From positions 170,431 to 234,430 of the forward strand of contig NZ_JBBDHC010000003.1 of the NCBI RefSeq assembly GCF_037203605.1: a DNA stretch of 64,000 nt. Reading direction: 5' to 3'. Source of the DNA: Denitratimonas tolerans. Its GTDB lineage: Bacteria; Pseudomonadota; Gammaproteobacteria; Xanthomonadales; Xanthomonadaceae. The position numbers were made by a program, and so were the translations under genes. Below the pieces are notes generated by a model, which searched no databases, was not told the origin of the DNA, and saw only the letters and a program-made list of their open reading frames with translations. Below, piece after piece: positions 17,046 to 29,177 of the stretch. Numbering within the stretch: the stretch's first letter is position 1; every line of letters starts with the position of its first letter.

Positions 17046-17120
17046 CATCCCGGCAAAAGCCGGGATCCCTCTCGAACTTCGCAACAAAGCGCAATGGATT
17101 CCGGCTTTCGCCGGAGTGAC
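17046..17120. repeat. MITE-like paired palindromic repeat
   Basis: Two palindromes of the type GTCATyCCGGCrAAAGCCGG lie head-to-head at the ends of about 75 bases, so the ends form an inverted repeat (GTCATCCCGGCAAAAGCC... and its imperfect complement ending CGCCGGAGTGAC). The same palindrome occurs singly at 32804-32831. Such elements are common intergenic repeats in this group of bacteria. Confidence 0.75.
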
Positions 17121-17163
17121 TAATTTGATGTTTCAGCTTGCGCTGAGGGCATTGCACCGCCGC

Positions 17164-17952
17164 TCAATCACGCGCCGACAGCAGCCGATCCAGCACCCGC
17201 GCCACCGCCGCGAAGGCGAACGCACCAGTGACGTGCGTGGCCGCGCCCAGGCCGCCGCCGCAGTCGAGTTTCATCGATGCATCGGCGTCGCCCTGCGGGC
17301 GCAGGCCGCAGACGCTGCCGTCAGGCTGCGGGTAGCGCACGTTTTCCAGCGAGAACACCGCGGGAATGCCGAAACTGCGCTTGGGATTGGAAGGGAAGCC
17401 GAACTCGGTGCGCAGCTTGCGGCGGATCAGCGCCAGCATGGCGTCGTGTTCGGTGCGCGACAGGTCGCGGATCAGGATTTTCGTGGGATCGATCCGACCG
17501 CCGGCCGAGCCGACGGTCACCAGCGGGATCTTGCGGCGGCGACAGAAGGCGATGGTTTCGACCTTGGTGCGGAAGCTGTCGCAGGCATCGAGCACGATGT
17601 CGACGCCCTCGCCCAGCAGCGGCTCCATGGTGTCGGTCGTGAGGAAGCGCGCCACCGGCTCCAGGGAAATGCCCGGATTGATGGCGCGCAGGCGCTCGGC
17701 CATGGCCTCGACCTTGAGGCGGCCGTACTGGCCATCGAGCGCGGGCAGCTGGCGGTTGGTGTTGGACAGGCACAGGTCGTCGGCGTCGACCAGGCGAATA
17801 TGGCCGACGCCGCTGCGCGCCAGCGCTTCCACCGCCCAGGAACCCACGCCGCCGATTCCGACCACGGCCACGCGCGCGGCGGCAAGACGCGTGAGGGTGC
17901 CGGTGCCGTAGAGTCGGTCGATGCCGGCGAAGCGTGCGTGGATGTCACTCAT
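17164..17952 (-). CDS. tcdA: tRNA threonylcarbamoyladenosine dehydratase
   Basis: TcdA is an E1-like (ThiF/MoeB fold) enzyme that uses ATP to cyclise t6A37 in tRNAs reading ANN codons. The 262-residue protein has the nucleotide-binding loop VVGIGGVGSWAVEALARSG near residue 30, the NTNRQLPA segment and DACDSFRTK, all typical of the CsdL/TcdA group. The ATG at 17952 gives the family start (MSDIHARFAGIDRLYG). It is a single gene; its terminal codons lie 40 bases from the palindromic repeat. Confidence 0.93.
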   Translation of the reverse strand: MSDIHARFAGIDRLYGTGTLTRLAAARVAVVGIGGVGSWAVEALARSGVGHIRLVDADDLCLSNTNRQLPALDGQYGRLKVEAMAERLRAINPGISLEPVARFLTTDTMEPLLGEGVDIVLDACDSFRTKVETIAFCRRRKIPLVTVGSAGGRIDPTKILIRDLSRTEHDAMLALIRRKLRTEFGFPSNPKRSFGIPAVFSLENVRYPQPDGSVCGLRPQGDADASMKLDCGGGLGAATHVTGAFAFAAVARVLDRLLSARD

Positions 17953-18068
17953 GGGGTGGCGGGTGAAGCCGTGCGAGCCGCGCATGATACGGCGCAGCCG
18001 CCTGCAGCGGCTGGATTTTGTCCGGCCCAATGCAGACAATGCCAGCCTTTCCGCCAGAGATGACCCGC

Positions 18069-18485
18069 ATGAAGTCCATCGTCCTTTTCCTCGTCGGCCT
18101 GTTCATCGGCGCATTCGCCACCGTCGCGGGCATCAGCGCACTGCGCCAGGGCACGCCCTACAACGATGCGGTGATGTCTGTCCTCGGCCAGCAGATGGGG
18201 GCGTTCAAGGGCATGGGTGAAAGCGGCAAGTGCGACATGCCCGACGTGCTGCGCCGACTGACGCTGATGCAGGCGGTGGCCGGCGAGGTGGACGCGGCCT
18301 TCCTGCCGGTGGGTGACGATGCGAAGTTCAGCCAGCTTTCGCGCGACCTGGGCGACGCACTTTCCAAGGCCAGCGCCACGGTGGCCGGACAGCTCGCCGC
18401 ATCCACCGCCAGCTGCGAAACGCTGGCCCAGGTGATGCCCGACGTCGGCGGCACCTGCAAGGGCTGTCACGATGTGTTCCGCTGA
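18069..18485 (+). CDS. Exported c-type cytochrome-like protein (single CxxCH)
   Basis: The 138-residue product starts with a signal or anchor helix (MKSIVLFLVGLFIGAFATVAG) and ends with CKGCHDVFR, a single c-type haem motif at the extreme C terminus as in cytochrome c' (family cytochrome c class II). The helical middle fits a four-helix bundle. I prefer the ATG at 18069, which has AGAGA eight bases upstream; 18060 adds three residues. Its physiological role (NO binding or electron transfer) cannot be read from the sequence. It is divergent from tcdA. Confidence 0.75.
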   Translation: MKSIVLFLVGLFIGAFATVAGISALRQGTPYNDAVMSVLGQQMGAFKGMGESGKCDMPDVLRRLTLMQAVAGEVDAAFLPVGDDAKFSQLSRDLGDALSKASATVAGQLAASTASCETLAQVMPDVGGTCKGCHDVFR

Positions 18486-18594
18486 CTGGCGGGTACCTGA
18501 ACGGGCTCCCTGGCCGACAGCCCCGCGTTCAGCCGACGCCGCTTAGTGTCATCCCGTCACGGCACGCGGGGTGCCGATCCGATGGAGGTGGACA

Positions 18595-19047
18595 ATGCGC
18601 CTGCGCTTTCTCTTCGCACTGATTCCCGCCCTGATGCTGGCCGCCTGCGCCGCGCCCGGTGGCTACTACTCGGGTCAGCGCGGCTACGGTCCGCCGCAGG
18701 ACGGCTACGCGCGCTGCCACGACTGCGGCGTGGTGGAAAAGATCGACCGGGTCTACGGCGAACGCGGCTCGTCGGGCGGTGGCGCGATTCTGGGCGGGAT
18801 CATCGGCGGCATCGTCGGCAACCAGATCGGCAGCGGCAGCGGCCGTGCGGCGGCGACCGCGGCCGGGGCCATCGCAGGCGGGATGGTCGGCAACAACGCC
18901 GAGCGCAACGCCAGCTCCGCACCCTGGTACGAGCTCTACATCCGAATGGACGACGGCCGACGCATCGTGGTCAGCCAGCGCGACCTCAACGGCGTGCGTG
19001 AAGGCGCGTACATCCACATCAGCAACGGTCGCGCCTACCTGCGGTAA
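18595..19047 (+). CDS. Outer-membrane lipoprotein with glycine-zipper 2TM domain
   Basis: A 150-residue lipoprotein: the signal ends in LMLAAC, then a short Gly/Tyr/Gln region with a CHDC pair, a glycine-zipper segment (GGAILGGIIGGIVGNQIGSG, about residues 60-80, and GAIAGGMVGN) and a C-terminal beta-type domain (RMDDGRRIVVSQRDL). It resembles the SlyB/Pcp family of envelope proteins. GGAGGTG six bases before the ATG at 18595 fixes the start. Confidence 0.82.
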   Translation: MRLRFLFALIPALMLAACAAPGGYYSGQRGYGPPQDGYARCHDCGVVEKIDRVYGERGSSGGGAILGGIIGGIVGNQIGSGSGRAAATAAGAIAGGMVGNNAERNASSAPWYELYIRMDDGRRIVVSQRDLNGVREGAYIHISNGRAYLR

Positions 19048-19101
19048 CCGCGTGGCCGGTCCGGACCCGTGGCCGGGCCGGACGCAGCGCCCGGCCCGCG
19101 C

Positions 19102-20214
19102 TCACGTCCCGGGGCGGGATCCATCGCGCATCGCGCCCAGCGCATCGAGCACCGCCGTGGCATAGCTGCCGGCAGGCAGTTCGAAGGCGAGCGACAGCAC
19201 ATCGCCGTCGATCGACCACGCCAGCGCGCGCACCGGCAGGCGCAGCGCACGGCGCTCCTGCTTGAGCCCGGCACCCGCAAGCCCCGATGCGAGCTGCGGA
19301 TCGGCGGCGGCGACCGCGTCTTCGATGGCGCGCACCGCCTCGCTGCTGCGCGGCTCGCCCGCGCCCCAGAGCGCGCCGGTGGGATGGATGTCGAACGCGG
19401 CCAGCCGGGCGTCGAGTGCCTCGTCATCGGCCTGCGGAACGAACACGCTGTGGCTGCCGTCGAGCATGAACACCTCGCCCGGCAGGGCGCGATCCCAGGC
19501 CGCCTGGCGAATGCGCTCGTCCAGGATGCGGTTGAACAGCTCCGAGCGCGCGGAAGAGATCAGGATCGAACGCTTCTCGCGCGCGAACCGCTTCCCCGCG
19601 AACAGTTCGCGCGCGGCACCAAGATTGCCGCCGTCGCGGCCGAAGCGCTGTTCGCCGAAGCGGTTGGGCACGCCGCGCGCCGCGATCTGCGTCAGGCGCT
19701 GCGCGATGGCATCGGGTACTCCGCGCACCTCGCGCACGCGCAGCCGAAACCGATTGCCGCGCAGCGCCCCGCGCGGCAGCTTGCGCGCGTGGCGACTGGC
19801 GGCGAGCACGGCAACGCCCTCGATCGCGAGCGATTCCAGCGCCGGAGCCTCACGCCCGGGCAGGTGCACGGTGAAGGCCTGGCGGGTGAGCGCATGGCGA
19901 TCCTTCAGGCCGGCATAGCCGACCGCGTGCTCGGGCACACCCGCCCAGCGCGCCAGCTGCTGCGCCACCCAGACCGTATTCGCACCGCGCTTTTCCAGCG
20001 TGAGGAACAGGTGCTCGCCCTGCCCCGTCGGCTCGAAACCGAGCATCTCCTCGACGACGAAATCCTCCGGTGCGCTGCGGATGGTCCCGGTCAGCACCGC
20101 CGGGCCGAGGGCCTGCGGGCGCGTGCCGTCGCCGGCAGTCGCAGGCGGGGAGGCGTCCGCCTCGAATTCACCGGCATCCACGCGCTCAGCCACCCGCGCT
20201 GTCCGCGCATCCAT
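19102..20214 (-). CDS. truD: tRNA pseudouridine(13) synthase
   Basis: TruD makes pseudouridine 13 in tRNA-Glu and others. The 370-residue product contains the catalytic-Asp motif GYAGLKDRHALTRQ, the PEDFVVEEMLGFEP N-terminal strand and PNRFGEQRFG of the TRUD insertion domain. The ATG at 20214 (MDARTARV) overlaps the end of ispF by 29 bases, so translation is probably coupled; a later start is possible because the first 35 residues are not conserved. It is the last gene of the pyrG-to-truD operon. Confidence 0.93.
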   Translation of the reverse strand: MDARTARVAERVDAGEFEADASPPATAGDGTRPQALGPAVLTGTIRSAPEDFVVEEMLGFEPTGQGEHLFLTLEKRGANTVWVAQQLARWAGVPEHAVGYAGLKDRHALTRQAFTVHLPGREAPALESLAIEGVAVLAASRHARKLPRGALRGNRFRLRVREVRGVPDAIAQRLTQIAARGVPNRFGEQRFGRDGGNLGAARELFAGKRFAREKRSILISSARSELFNRILDERIRQAAWDRALPGEVFMLDGSHSVFVPQADDEALDARLAAFDIHPTGALWGAGEPRSSEAVRAIEDAVAAADPQLASGLAGAGLKQERRALRLPVRALAWSIDGDVLSLAFELPAGSYATAVLDALGAMRDGSRPGT

Positions 20215-20698
20215 CGGCGCGCGCCAGCAGCACCACCGCCTGCGCCGCGATGCCTTCGCCGCGTCCGGTGAAACCGAGCGTTTCCGACGTGGTGGCCTTG
20301 ACGCTGACTGCGCCGGCATCGACGCCCAGATCGGCCGCCAGCCGTTCACGCATGGTGCCGATGTGCAGCAGCAGCTTCGGACGTTCACAGATCACCACGG
20401 CGTCGACGTTGCCCACCTGCCAGCCGCGCGCGTGGATCAGCGCGGCGACGGCGCGCAGCAGCTCGCGGCTGTCGACGCCGGCCCAGCGCGGGTCGCCGGG
20501 CGGGAAATGGCGACCGATGTCGCCCAGCGCCAGCGCGCCCAGCAGCGCATCGCAGAGCGCGTGGATCAGCACGTCGCCATCGGAATGCGCCACGAGGCCG
20601 TACTCGTGCGGAATCTTCACGCCGCCGATGACGACATGGTCGCCGGGGCCGAAGGCGTGGACATCGAAGCCGATGCCGCTGCGGAAGGGAAGGTTCAT
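20186..20698 (-). CDS. ispF: 2-C-methyl-D-erythritol 2,4-cyclodiphosphate synthase
   Basis: IspF catalyses the cyclisation step of the MEP isoprenoid pathway. The 170-residue protein has the metal ligands in GIGFDVHAF (D12, H14), the GLVAHSDGDVLIHALCDALLG helix and the C-terminal VSVKATTSETLGFTGRGEGI motif. Its ATG at 20698 overlaps the ispD stop by four bases. Confidence 0.96.
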   Translation of the reverse strand: MNLPFRSGIGFDVHAFGPGDHVVIGGVKIPHEYGLVAHSDGDVLIHALCDALLGALALGDIGRHFPPGDPRWAGVDSRELLRAVAALIHARGWQVGNVDAVVICERPKLLLHIGTMRERLAADLGVDAGAVSVKATTSETLGFTGRGEGIAAQAVVLLARADGCADSAGG

Positions 20699-21414
20699 GG
20701 CTTGGGCTCCAGGGCGCGTCGCGCCAGCAGAAATTCGGCCAGCGCGAAATCGCGCGGGGTGGTGACCTTGATGTTGTCGGCGGCACCTTCGATCAAGGCC
20801 GGGCGGAATCCGGCGCGCTCCATCGCCATGGCCTCGTCGGTCACGGTCACGCCCGCCGCCTTCGCCGCGCGCAGCGCCTGCGCGAGCGCGTCGCGCGGAA
20901 AGCACTGCGGGGTCGACGCGCGCCACAGCCCGGCGCGCGGCACGGTGGCGCCGACGCGCCCGTCGGCGTCGGCACGCTTCAGCGTATCGGCCAGCGGCAC
21001 CGCGAGCAGCGCGCCCTGCGGTGCCTCACCGTCGAGCAGCGCGTCGAGATCGCGGTGCGAGAGGCACGGCCGCGCGGCGTCATGCACGAGCACGAAGTCG
21101 GTGCCAGCAATCTTCCCGGGAAGTGCATCGAGTCCGGCCAGCACCGAATCGGCGCGCTCAGCCCCGCCGATGGCGGTGCGTACCGGCTTGCCTTCCAGCT
21201 CGCGCCAGCCGGGCCAATGCACGTCGTTGGCGGCCAGCACCACCACGAGCCCGGCGATGCGCGGGTGCGCGGCCAGCGCGCGCAGGGTGTGTTCGATCAT
21301 CGGTCGACCGAGCAGGGGCTGGTACTGCTTGGGCAGCTCGCCCCCCGCGCGCGCGCCACGCCCGGCAGCCGGGACGACGGCCCAAACGCCACTGCGCGCG
21401 GTGCCGGCAATCAT
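20695..21414 (-). CDS. ispD: 2-C-methyl-D-erythritol 4-phosphate cytidylyltransferase
   Basis: IspD transfers CMP from CTP to MEP. The 239-residue protein shows the nucleotidyltransferase loop VVPAAGRGARAGGELPKQY, the VLVHDAARPCLS motif and TDEAMAMERAG near the end. It overlaps ftsB and ispF by four bases each, so the three are one translational unit. CTP is supplied by PyrG encoded upstream in the same operon. Confidence 0.96.
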   Translation of the reverse strand: MIAGTARSGVWAVVPAAGRGARAGGELPKQYQPLLGRPMIEHTLRALAAHPRIAGLVVVLAANDVHWPGWRELEGKPVRTAIGGAERADSVLAGLDALPGKIAGTDFVLVHDAARPCLSHRDLDALLDGEAPQGALLAVPLADTLKRADADGRVGATVPRAGLWRASTPQCFPRDALAQALRAAKAAGVTVTDEAMAMERAGFRPALIEGAADNIKVTTPRDFALAEFLLARRALEPKP

Positions 21415-21713
21415 CGCTGCGGCCTGCCGTCGACCGGCGCAGGTTCGATGACGCGGTAGAAGGTTTCCCCCGGCTTGATCAGGCCCAACTCGGCGCGCGC
21501 CCGCTCTTCCAGCGCCGCCTTGCCTTCCCGCAAGTCCTCCACCTCGGCCTGGAGCACGGCATTGCGCTGCTCCAGTTCGGCATTTTCCCGCGCCTGAGCC
21601 TCCACCCTGGCGCGCAGCGCCTCCACCTCGCGCACGCCGCCGCTGCCGACCCAGTACTTGAGCTGGAACCAGGCGATCAAGAGCAGCAGCAACGCGGCAA
21701 TCACGCGCCCCAT
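21411..21713 (-). CDS. ftsB: Cell division protein FtsB
   Basis: A 100-residue bitopic protein: an N-terminal membrane helix (about residues 4-21) followed by a coiled coil (VEALRARVEAQARENAELEQ onward) and the short conserved LGLIKPGETFYRVIE tail. FtsB joins FtsL and FtsQ in the divisome. Position between eno and ispD is typical of gammaproteobacteria. Confidence 0.93.
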   Translation of the reverse strand: MGRVIAALLLLLIAWFQLKYWVGSGGVREVEALRARVEAQARENAELEQRNAVLQAEVEDLREGKAALEERARAELGLIKPGETFYRVIEPAPVDGRPQR

Positions 21714-21723
21714 GGAGGTGACG

Positions 21724-23009
<1,286 letters not shown>

Positions 23010-23013
<4 letters not shown>

Positions 23014-23357
23014 GGCCCAAATACGTCAGGTCGGATGGAAAGGTAGATGCTGCGGCGGCGCTGTTCTTCGGCGCGCGCCTCGCGCCGCTCGCGCCGCCAG
23101 GCGGGGATGCCCACCGCCAGCAGCGCCAGCGCCACGGAAACCGGGAGGACGGCACCTTGGCGCGCCAGCGCCTGGACATGATGCAGCGCCAGGGGAAGCG
23201 CCACCAGTCCGATGATGAGGAAGAGCAAGGCATCGCGCCGCAGGGCATCGACCCGCCGCGCGAGCGCGGCGGCCTTCAGCTCCAGCAGCGCCAGGTGTAC
23301 GTCGCGGCCCGTGGGCGCTGCGGCCGGTATTTCCTTCGCTCCCGCGTCGTCATTCAC
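23010..23357 (-). CDS. Small membrane protein of unknown function between kdsA and eno
   Basis: A 115-residue protein of no family that I can name. It has an N-terminal Ala-rich helix with charges and two membrane helices (about residues 43-58 and 70-86) joined by a short loop, then an Arg/Glu-rich cytoplasmic tail. The start is a GTG at 23357, with CAGGA about ten bases before it. It overlaps eno by four bases and starts six bases after the kdsA stop, so it is cotranscribed. Confidence 0.75.
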
Positions 23358-23363
23358 CGTTCG

Positions 23364-24193
23364 TCATTCCTGTTCGAGCAGGCCGGCGCGCTTCACCACC
23401 GCATCCAGTTCCTGCAGCGTTGCCAGCAGTGCTTCCATGCGCCCCAGCGGCCAGGCGTTGGGGCCGTCGGACAGCGCCTTGTCGGGATCGGGATGGGTTT
23501 CCATGAATACGCCGGCCACGCCGGCTGCGATCGCGGCGCGCGCCAGCACCGGCACGAATTCGCGCTGCCCGCCGCTCTTGCCGTCCGCACCGCCCGGCAG
23601 CTGCACCGAGTGGGTGGCGTCGAACACTACCGGGCAGCCGGTGTCGCGCATGACGCTGAGCGAACGCATGTCCGAAACGAGGTTGTTGTAGCCAAAGCTC
23701 GCGCCGCGCTCGCACACCATGATCCGGCGGTTGCCGGTGGATGTCGCCTTGGCCGCGACGTGCTTCATTTCCCACGGCGACAGGAACTGTCCCTTCTTGA
23801 TGTTGACCGGCCGGCCGGCGCTGGCGACCTTGAGGATGAAATCGGTCTGCCGGCAGAGGAAGGCCGGGGTCTGCAGCACGTCGACGACGCTCGCCACCTC
23901 GTCCATCGGGGTGTATTCGTGCACGTCGGTGAGCACCGGCACGCCGATCTGGCGCTTCACTTCGGCCAGCACCTTGAGGCCTTCCCCCAGCCCCGGCCCG
24001 CGGAAGCTGGTGCCCGAGGTGCGGTTGGCCTTGTCGAAGCTCGACTTGAAGATGAAGGGAATGCCAAGCCGAGCGGTGATTTCCCTGAGCTGCCCGGCGA
24101 CGTCGAGCTGCAGCTGCATCGACTCGATCACGCAGGGGCCGGCGATCAGGAAGAACGGCCGGTCCAACCCGACCTCGAAACCACAAAGATCCA

Positions 24194-24194
<1 letters not shown>
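23364..24194 (-). CDS. kdsA: 3-deoxy-8-phosphooctulonate synthase
   Basis: KdsA condenses arabinose 5-phosphate and PEP in KDO synthesis for lipopolysaccharide. The 276-residue protein has IAGPCVIES, FKSSFDKANRTS, LTDVHE, FLCRQTDF and FDATHSVQLPGG, all diagnostic. The start ATG shares one base with the pyrG stop (TGATG). Confidence 0.97.
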
Positions 24195-25885
<1,691 letters not shown>

Positions 25886-26153
25886 GGGAGACGAATACAG
25901 CCGGAAAAGAGGATTCTATCGGCTGGCGGCTGGTTGCGCGAATCCACGCTGCGGGACGCGCTGCCGCAGCGCAGTAAAATATCTTTGAAATCAATTGTTT
26001 CGCGAACTTCCCGCACAAAATCTCGCGACACCGCCCGGATCGCCGGACGAGGCGCGACTGCGGCCGATCCGCGCGCACAGTCGCGCTTCTGCCAGAATAG
26101 GCGTTCCCTCCCGCAGGCCTCCCGGGGCCTGCCCACTCTCGCAGGAGTCCACC

Positions 26154-27329
26154 ATGAGCGACGTCGTCATCGCCGGTGCCAAGCGCACCGCCATCGGATC
26201 CTTCCTCGGCCAGTTCACCGGCGTACCCACGCCCACGCTGGGGGCCACCGCGATCAAGGCGGCGCTCGAACACGCCGGCATCGCGGCCGACCAGGTGGAC
26301 GAGGCGATCATCGGCTGCGTGCTGCCCGCAGGTCTGGGCCAGGCACCCGCGCGCCAGGCGGCGCTGGCCGCCGGACTGCCGAGCGCGGCCGGCTGCACCA
26401 CGATCAACAAGGTCTGCGGCTCGGGCATGAAGGCCATCATGTTCGGCACCGACCTGATCCGCGCCGGCTCCGCGAAAATCGTCGTGGCCGGCGGCATGGA
26501 GTCGATGACCAATGCACCGCACCTCCTGAACGGCTCGCGCACCGGCATCCGCTACGGCAACGGCGAGCTCGTCGACCACATGGCCTGGGACGGCCTGACC
26601 AATCCCTACGACGGCAAGTCGATGGGCGTATTCGCCGACGCCACCTCGCAGAAATACGGATTCAGCCGCGAGGACCAGGACGCCTTCGCCGCGGAAAGCG
26701 TGCGCCGCGCGCTGGCCGCGCAGGCTTCCGACGCCTTTGCCGCCGAAATCGCTCCGGTGGTCGTTGCCGGCCGCAAGGGTGAAGTGAGCTACGCCAACGA
26801 CGAGCAGCCGGCACGCTGCAGCATCGAAAAGATTCCCACCCTGCGCCCGGCCTTCAACAAGGACGGCACCGTCACCGCCGCCAGCTCGTCGAGCATTTCC
26901 GACGGCGCGGCGGCCGTGGTGCTCCTTTCCGCCGACGAGGCCAAGGCGCGCGGCGTCACGCCGCTCGCCCGCGTGGTCGCGCACGCCGGGCACGCGCAGG
27001 CACCGGAGTGGTTCACCACCGCGCCCGTGGCCGCCATCCGCAGCGTGCTGGACAAGGCCGGCTGGAAGGTCGAGGACGTGGACCTGTTCGAAGTGAACGA
27101 AGCCTTTGCCTGCGTGGCGATGGTACCGATCAGGGATCTCGGCATTTCGCACGCGAAGCTCAACGTCAACGGCGGTGCCTGCGCCCTGGGCCACCCGATC
27201 GGTGCCACCGGCACCCGCCTCGTGGTCACCCTCCTGCACGCCCTGATCCGCAGCGGCGGCAAGCGCGGCGTGGCGTCGCTGTGCATCGGCGGCGGCGAAG
27301 CCACCGCGATCGCGATCGAGCGGATCTGA
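26154..27329 (+). CDS. Acetyl-CoA C-acetyltransferase (thiolase)
   Basis: A 391-residue thiolase that condenses or cleaves acetoacetyl-CoA. C88 is the acyl-binding cysteine (INKVCGSGMKA); the active-site His (GHPIGATGTR) and second Cys (SLCIGGGEA) lie in the last 50 residues. The ATG at 26154 follows GGAG by eight bases, and the open frame upstream is not coding. A 3-hydroxybutyrate dehydrogenase lies 0.9 kb downstream on the other strand, consistent with ketone-body or PHB metabolism, though they are not an operon. Confidence 0.93.
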   Translation: MSDVVIAGAKRTAIGSFLGQFTGVPTPTLGATAIKAALEHAGIAADQVDEAIIGCVLPAGLGQAPARQAALAAGLPSAAGCTTINKVCGSGMKAIMFGTDLIRAGSAKIVVAGGMESMTNAPHLLNGSRTGIRYGNGELVDHMAWDGLTNPYDGKSMGVFADATSQKYGFSREDQDAFAAESVRRALAAQASDAFAAEIAPVVVAGRKGEVSYANDEQPARCSIEKIPTLRPAFNKDGTVTAASSSSISDGAAAVVLLSADEAKARGVTPLARVVAHAGHAQAPEWFTTAPVAAIRSVLDKAGWKVEDVDLFEVNEAFACVAMVPIRDLGISHAKLNVNGGACALGHPIGATGTRLVVTLLHALIRSGGKRGVASLCIGGGEATAIAIERI

Positions 27330-27352
27330 CCGGCCACCACCGGATGCGGGAA

Positions 27353-27381
27353 CGGCAGCCTCCGGGCCGCCGTTTTCGTTT
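27353..27381 (+). terminator. Rho-independent terminator after thiolase gene
   Basis: CGGCAGCC (27353-27360) pairs with GGCCGCCG (27365-27372) at seven of eight positions around a TCCG loop, then TTTTCGTTT. It lies 24 bases after the thiolase stop and just before the convergent NYN gene end. Confidence 0.7.
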
Positions 27382-27404
27382 CTCCGACAGCGGCGCGACG
27401 GTGC

Positions 27405-28166
27405 CTAGCGCTCGCCCGGTTCGGCCAGGCTCACCCACCAGCCGCCGCCCTCGGCCTTGCCCACGCGCAGCAGGTCATAGGTTCTGAGCATGTCCAGAAG
27501 GCCGCTGTGGCCGTAGGTCTTCGGCGTGAAGGAGGAATCGGTGCGGCGCAGGTAGTTGCCGAGCGCGCCCAGGTCCACCTGCCCGTCGGACGAGCTTTCG
27601 GCCAGCATCGCGACCGCATCCACGACGCTCATCGGCCGGCGCTTGGCCTGTGACCGGGATTCGGGCTCAGGCTTCTTTTCCACCGGACTGCCGGGCCTGG
27701 ACCCTGCTCTGGGATCGGGTGCGGACTCGGGCGCGGGCGACCACTCGAAGAAATGATCGGCGGCATTGCGCAGCGCCTCGGGCGTCTTGGCCTCGCCCAC
27801 GATGCACATCAGCGAGCCGCGCTCGCGCAGCTTGCGGCACAGGTAGGCGAAGTCCGAGTCGCTGGTCACCAGGCAGAACACTTCGACCCGCTCGTCGAAC
27901 AGCAGCTCCATGGCATCCAGCGCCAGGGCGATATCGGCGGTGTTCTTGCCGCCGGCGTACTGGTACTGCAGGCTCGGAGTGAACGCCTGTTCGACCAGCT
28001 TGTCGCGCCACTTCCCGCCCAGGGTGCCGGCGTTTCCGTAGCCGCGGCGCACCACGACGCGGCCAAACTGCGCGCCGAACCGGAGCGCGGATTCGATGAT
28101 CTCGGGCTGCACGTTGTCGCAGTCCACCAGGACCGCGACGCGTGCTTCATCACTGCTCTTACCCAC
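27405..28166 (-). CDS. NYN-domain ribonuclease-like protein with C-terminal LOTUS/OST-HTH-type domain
   Basis: A 253-residue protein. Residues about 8-140 form a NYN (PIN-like) nuclease domain with acidic residues in VLVDCDNV, ADIALALDAMEL and TSDSDFAYL. After a Pro/Glu/Arg-rich linker (about 150-180) the last 75 residues look like an OST-HTH/LOTUS domain (VDLGALGNYLRRTDSSF, YGHSGLLDML). This pairing is known from proteins of the LabA/YaiI type and suggests RNA binding and cleavage. The GTG at 28166 is chosen because CGGAGGA precedes it by five bases; another GTG at 28187 is in frame without such a site. Confidence 0.85.
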   Translation of the reverse strand: MGKSSDEARVAVLVDCDNVQPEIIESALRFGAQFGRVVVRRGYGNAGTLGGKWRDKLVEQAFTPSLQYQYAGGKNTADIALALDAMELLFDERVEVFCLVTSDSDFAYLCRKLRERGSLMCIVGEAKTPEALRNAADHFFEWSPAPESAPDPRAGSRPGSPVEKKPEPESRSQAKRRPMSVVDAVAMLAESSSDGQVDLGALGNYLRRTDSSFTPKTYGHSGLLDMLRTYDLLRVGKAEGGGWWVSLAEPGER

Positions 28167-28244
28167 GGGAATCCTCCGGCAAGCCACCAGCGCCCATCAT
28201 ACGTGGGACGCCTGCCCTGACCCGCAGCCGGACCGCAGGACGGC

Positions 28245-29027
28245 CTATTGCGCCGTCCACCCGCCGTCGATCGGCAGCGAAACGCCCGTCATGGTCGCCG
28301 CGGCATCCGAACACAGGAACACCGCCAGCGCGCCGATACCGGCGGGCGTGGTGAACTCGGTCATCGGCTGCTTCTCCGACAGCAGCTGCTGCTTGGCCTG
28401 ATCCACGGAAACGCCGGCCTGCTGCGCGCGCGCCTCGATCTGCTTTTCCACCAGCGGCGTGCGCACCCAGCCCGGGCAAATGGCGTTGCAGGTGATGCCG
28501 GCGTTGGCCAGCTCCAGCGCGGTGACCTTGGTGAGGCCGACGATGCCGTGCTTGGCCGCGACGTAGGCGACCTTGTTCACGCTCGCCACCAGACCATGCA
28601 CCGAGGCGGTGTTGATGATCCGACCCCAGCCGCGGCGCTTCATGCCCGGCAGCGCCGCCTTGATGGCGTGGAAGGCCGCCGAAAGATTGATCGCGAGGAT
28701 CGCATCCCAGCGGTCTTCGGGAAATTCATCCACCGGCGCGGTGTGCTGGATGCCGGCGTTGTTGACCAGGATGTCGAGACGACCGAAGCGGGCCTCGGTG
28801 TCCTGGACCATCCGGCGGATGTCGTCCGGCCGGCTCATGTCGGCACCCGAATACCCGACGTCCACGCCGTAGGTGCCCGTCATGGCCTGCCGGATCCTTT
28901 CGATATCCGCCGCATCGCCGAAGCCGTTGAGCATCACGTTCGCACCGGCGGCGGCGAACGCTTCGGCCACGCCGTGACCGATGCCGCTGGTGGAGCCGGT
29001 GACCAGTACGGCCTTGCCCTTGAGCAT
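28245..29027 (-). CDS. 3-hydroxybutyrate dehydrogenase (SDR family)
   Basis: A 260-residue short-chain dehydrogenase that matches the 3-hydroxybutyrate dehydrogenase group, which oxidises 3-hydroxybutyrate to acetoacetate with NAD. Seen: VTGSTSGIGHG, NNAGIQHTAPVDEFP, NTASVHGLVAS, the catalytic YVAAKHG, and the QAKQQLLSEKQP region typical of this subgroup. The ATG at 29027 gives the family start (MLKGKAVLVTG); ATGs at 29042 and 29054 are possible but lack a ribosome-binding site. Confidence 0.9.
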   Translation of the reverse strand: MLKGKAVLVTGSTSGIGHGVAEAFAAAGANVMLNGFGDAADIERIRQAMTGTYGVDVGYSGADMSRPDDIRRMVQDTEARFGRLDILVNNAGIQHTAPVDEFPEDRWDAILAINLSAAFHAIKAALPGMKRRGWGRIINTASVHGLVASVNKVAYVAAKHGIVGLTKVTALELANAGITCNAICPGWVRTPLVEKQIEARAQQAGVSVDQAKQQLLSEKQPMTEFTTPAGIGALAVFLCSDAAATMTGVSLPIDGGWTAQ

Positions 29028-29177
29028 GTGATTGATTCCCATTGGATTTATCATGAACCGGACTGACAGGGCGTGGCCCGTCCGCGCGCCTGCATCAGGC
29101 AGGGCAGCGCGCGTGCCGCCGCGTCCGGCCACCACGATGGCGGCTCGATCACGCCCTGCCAAGTGCCCGAAAGTACA

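Noticed and set aside
15914..17087. Long minus-strand open frames across tRNA-Arg and its flanks
   Set aside because: Parts of them (such as DTIRTCDLPLRRG) are the antisense translation of the tRNA itself, a well-known false-gene signature; no start, codon bias or family support.
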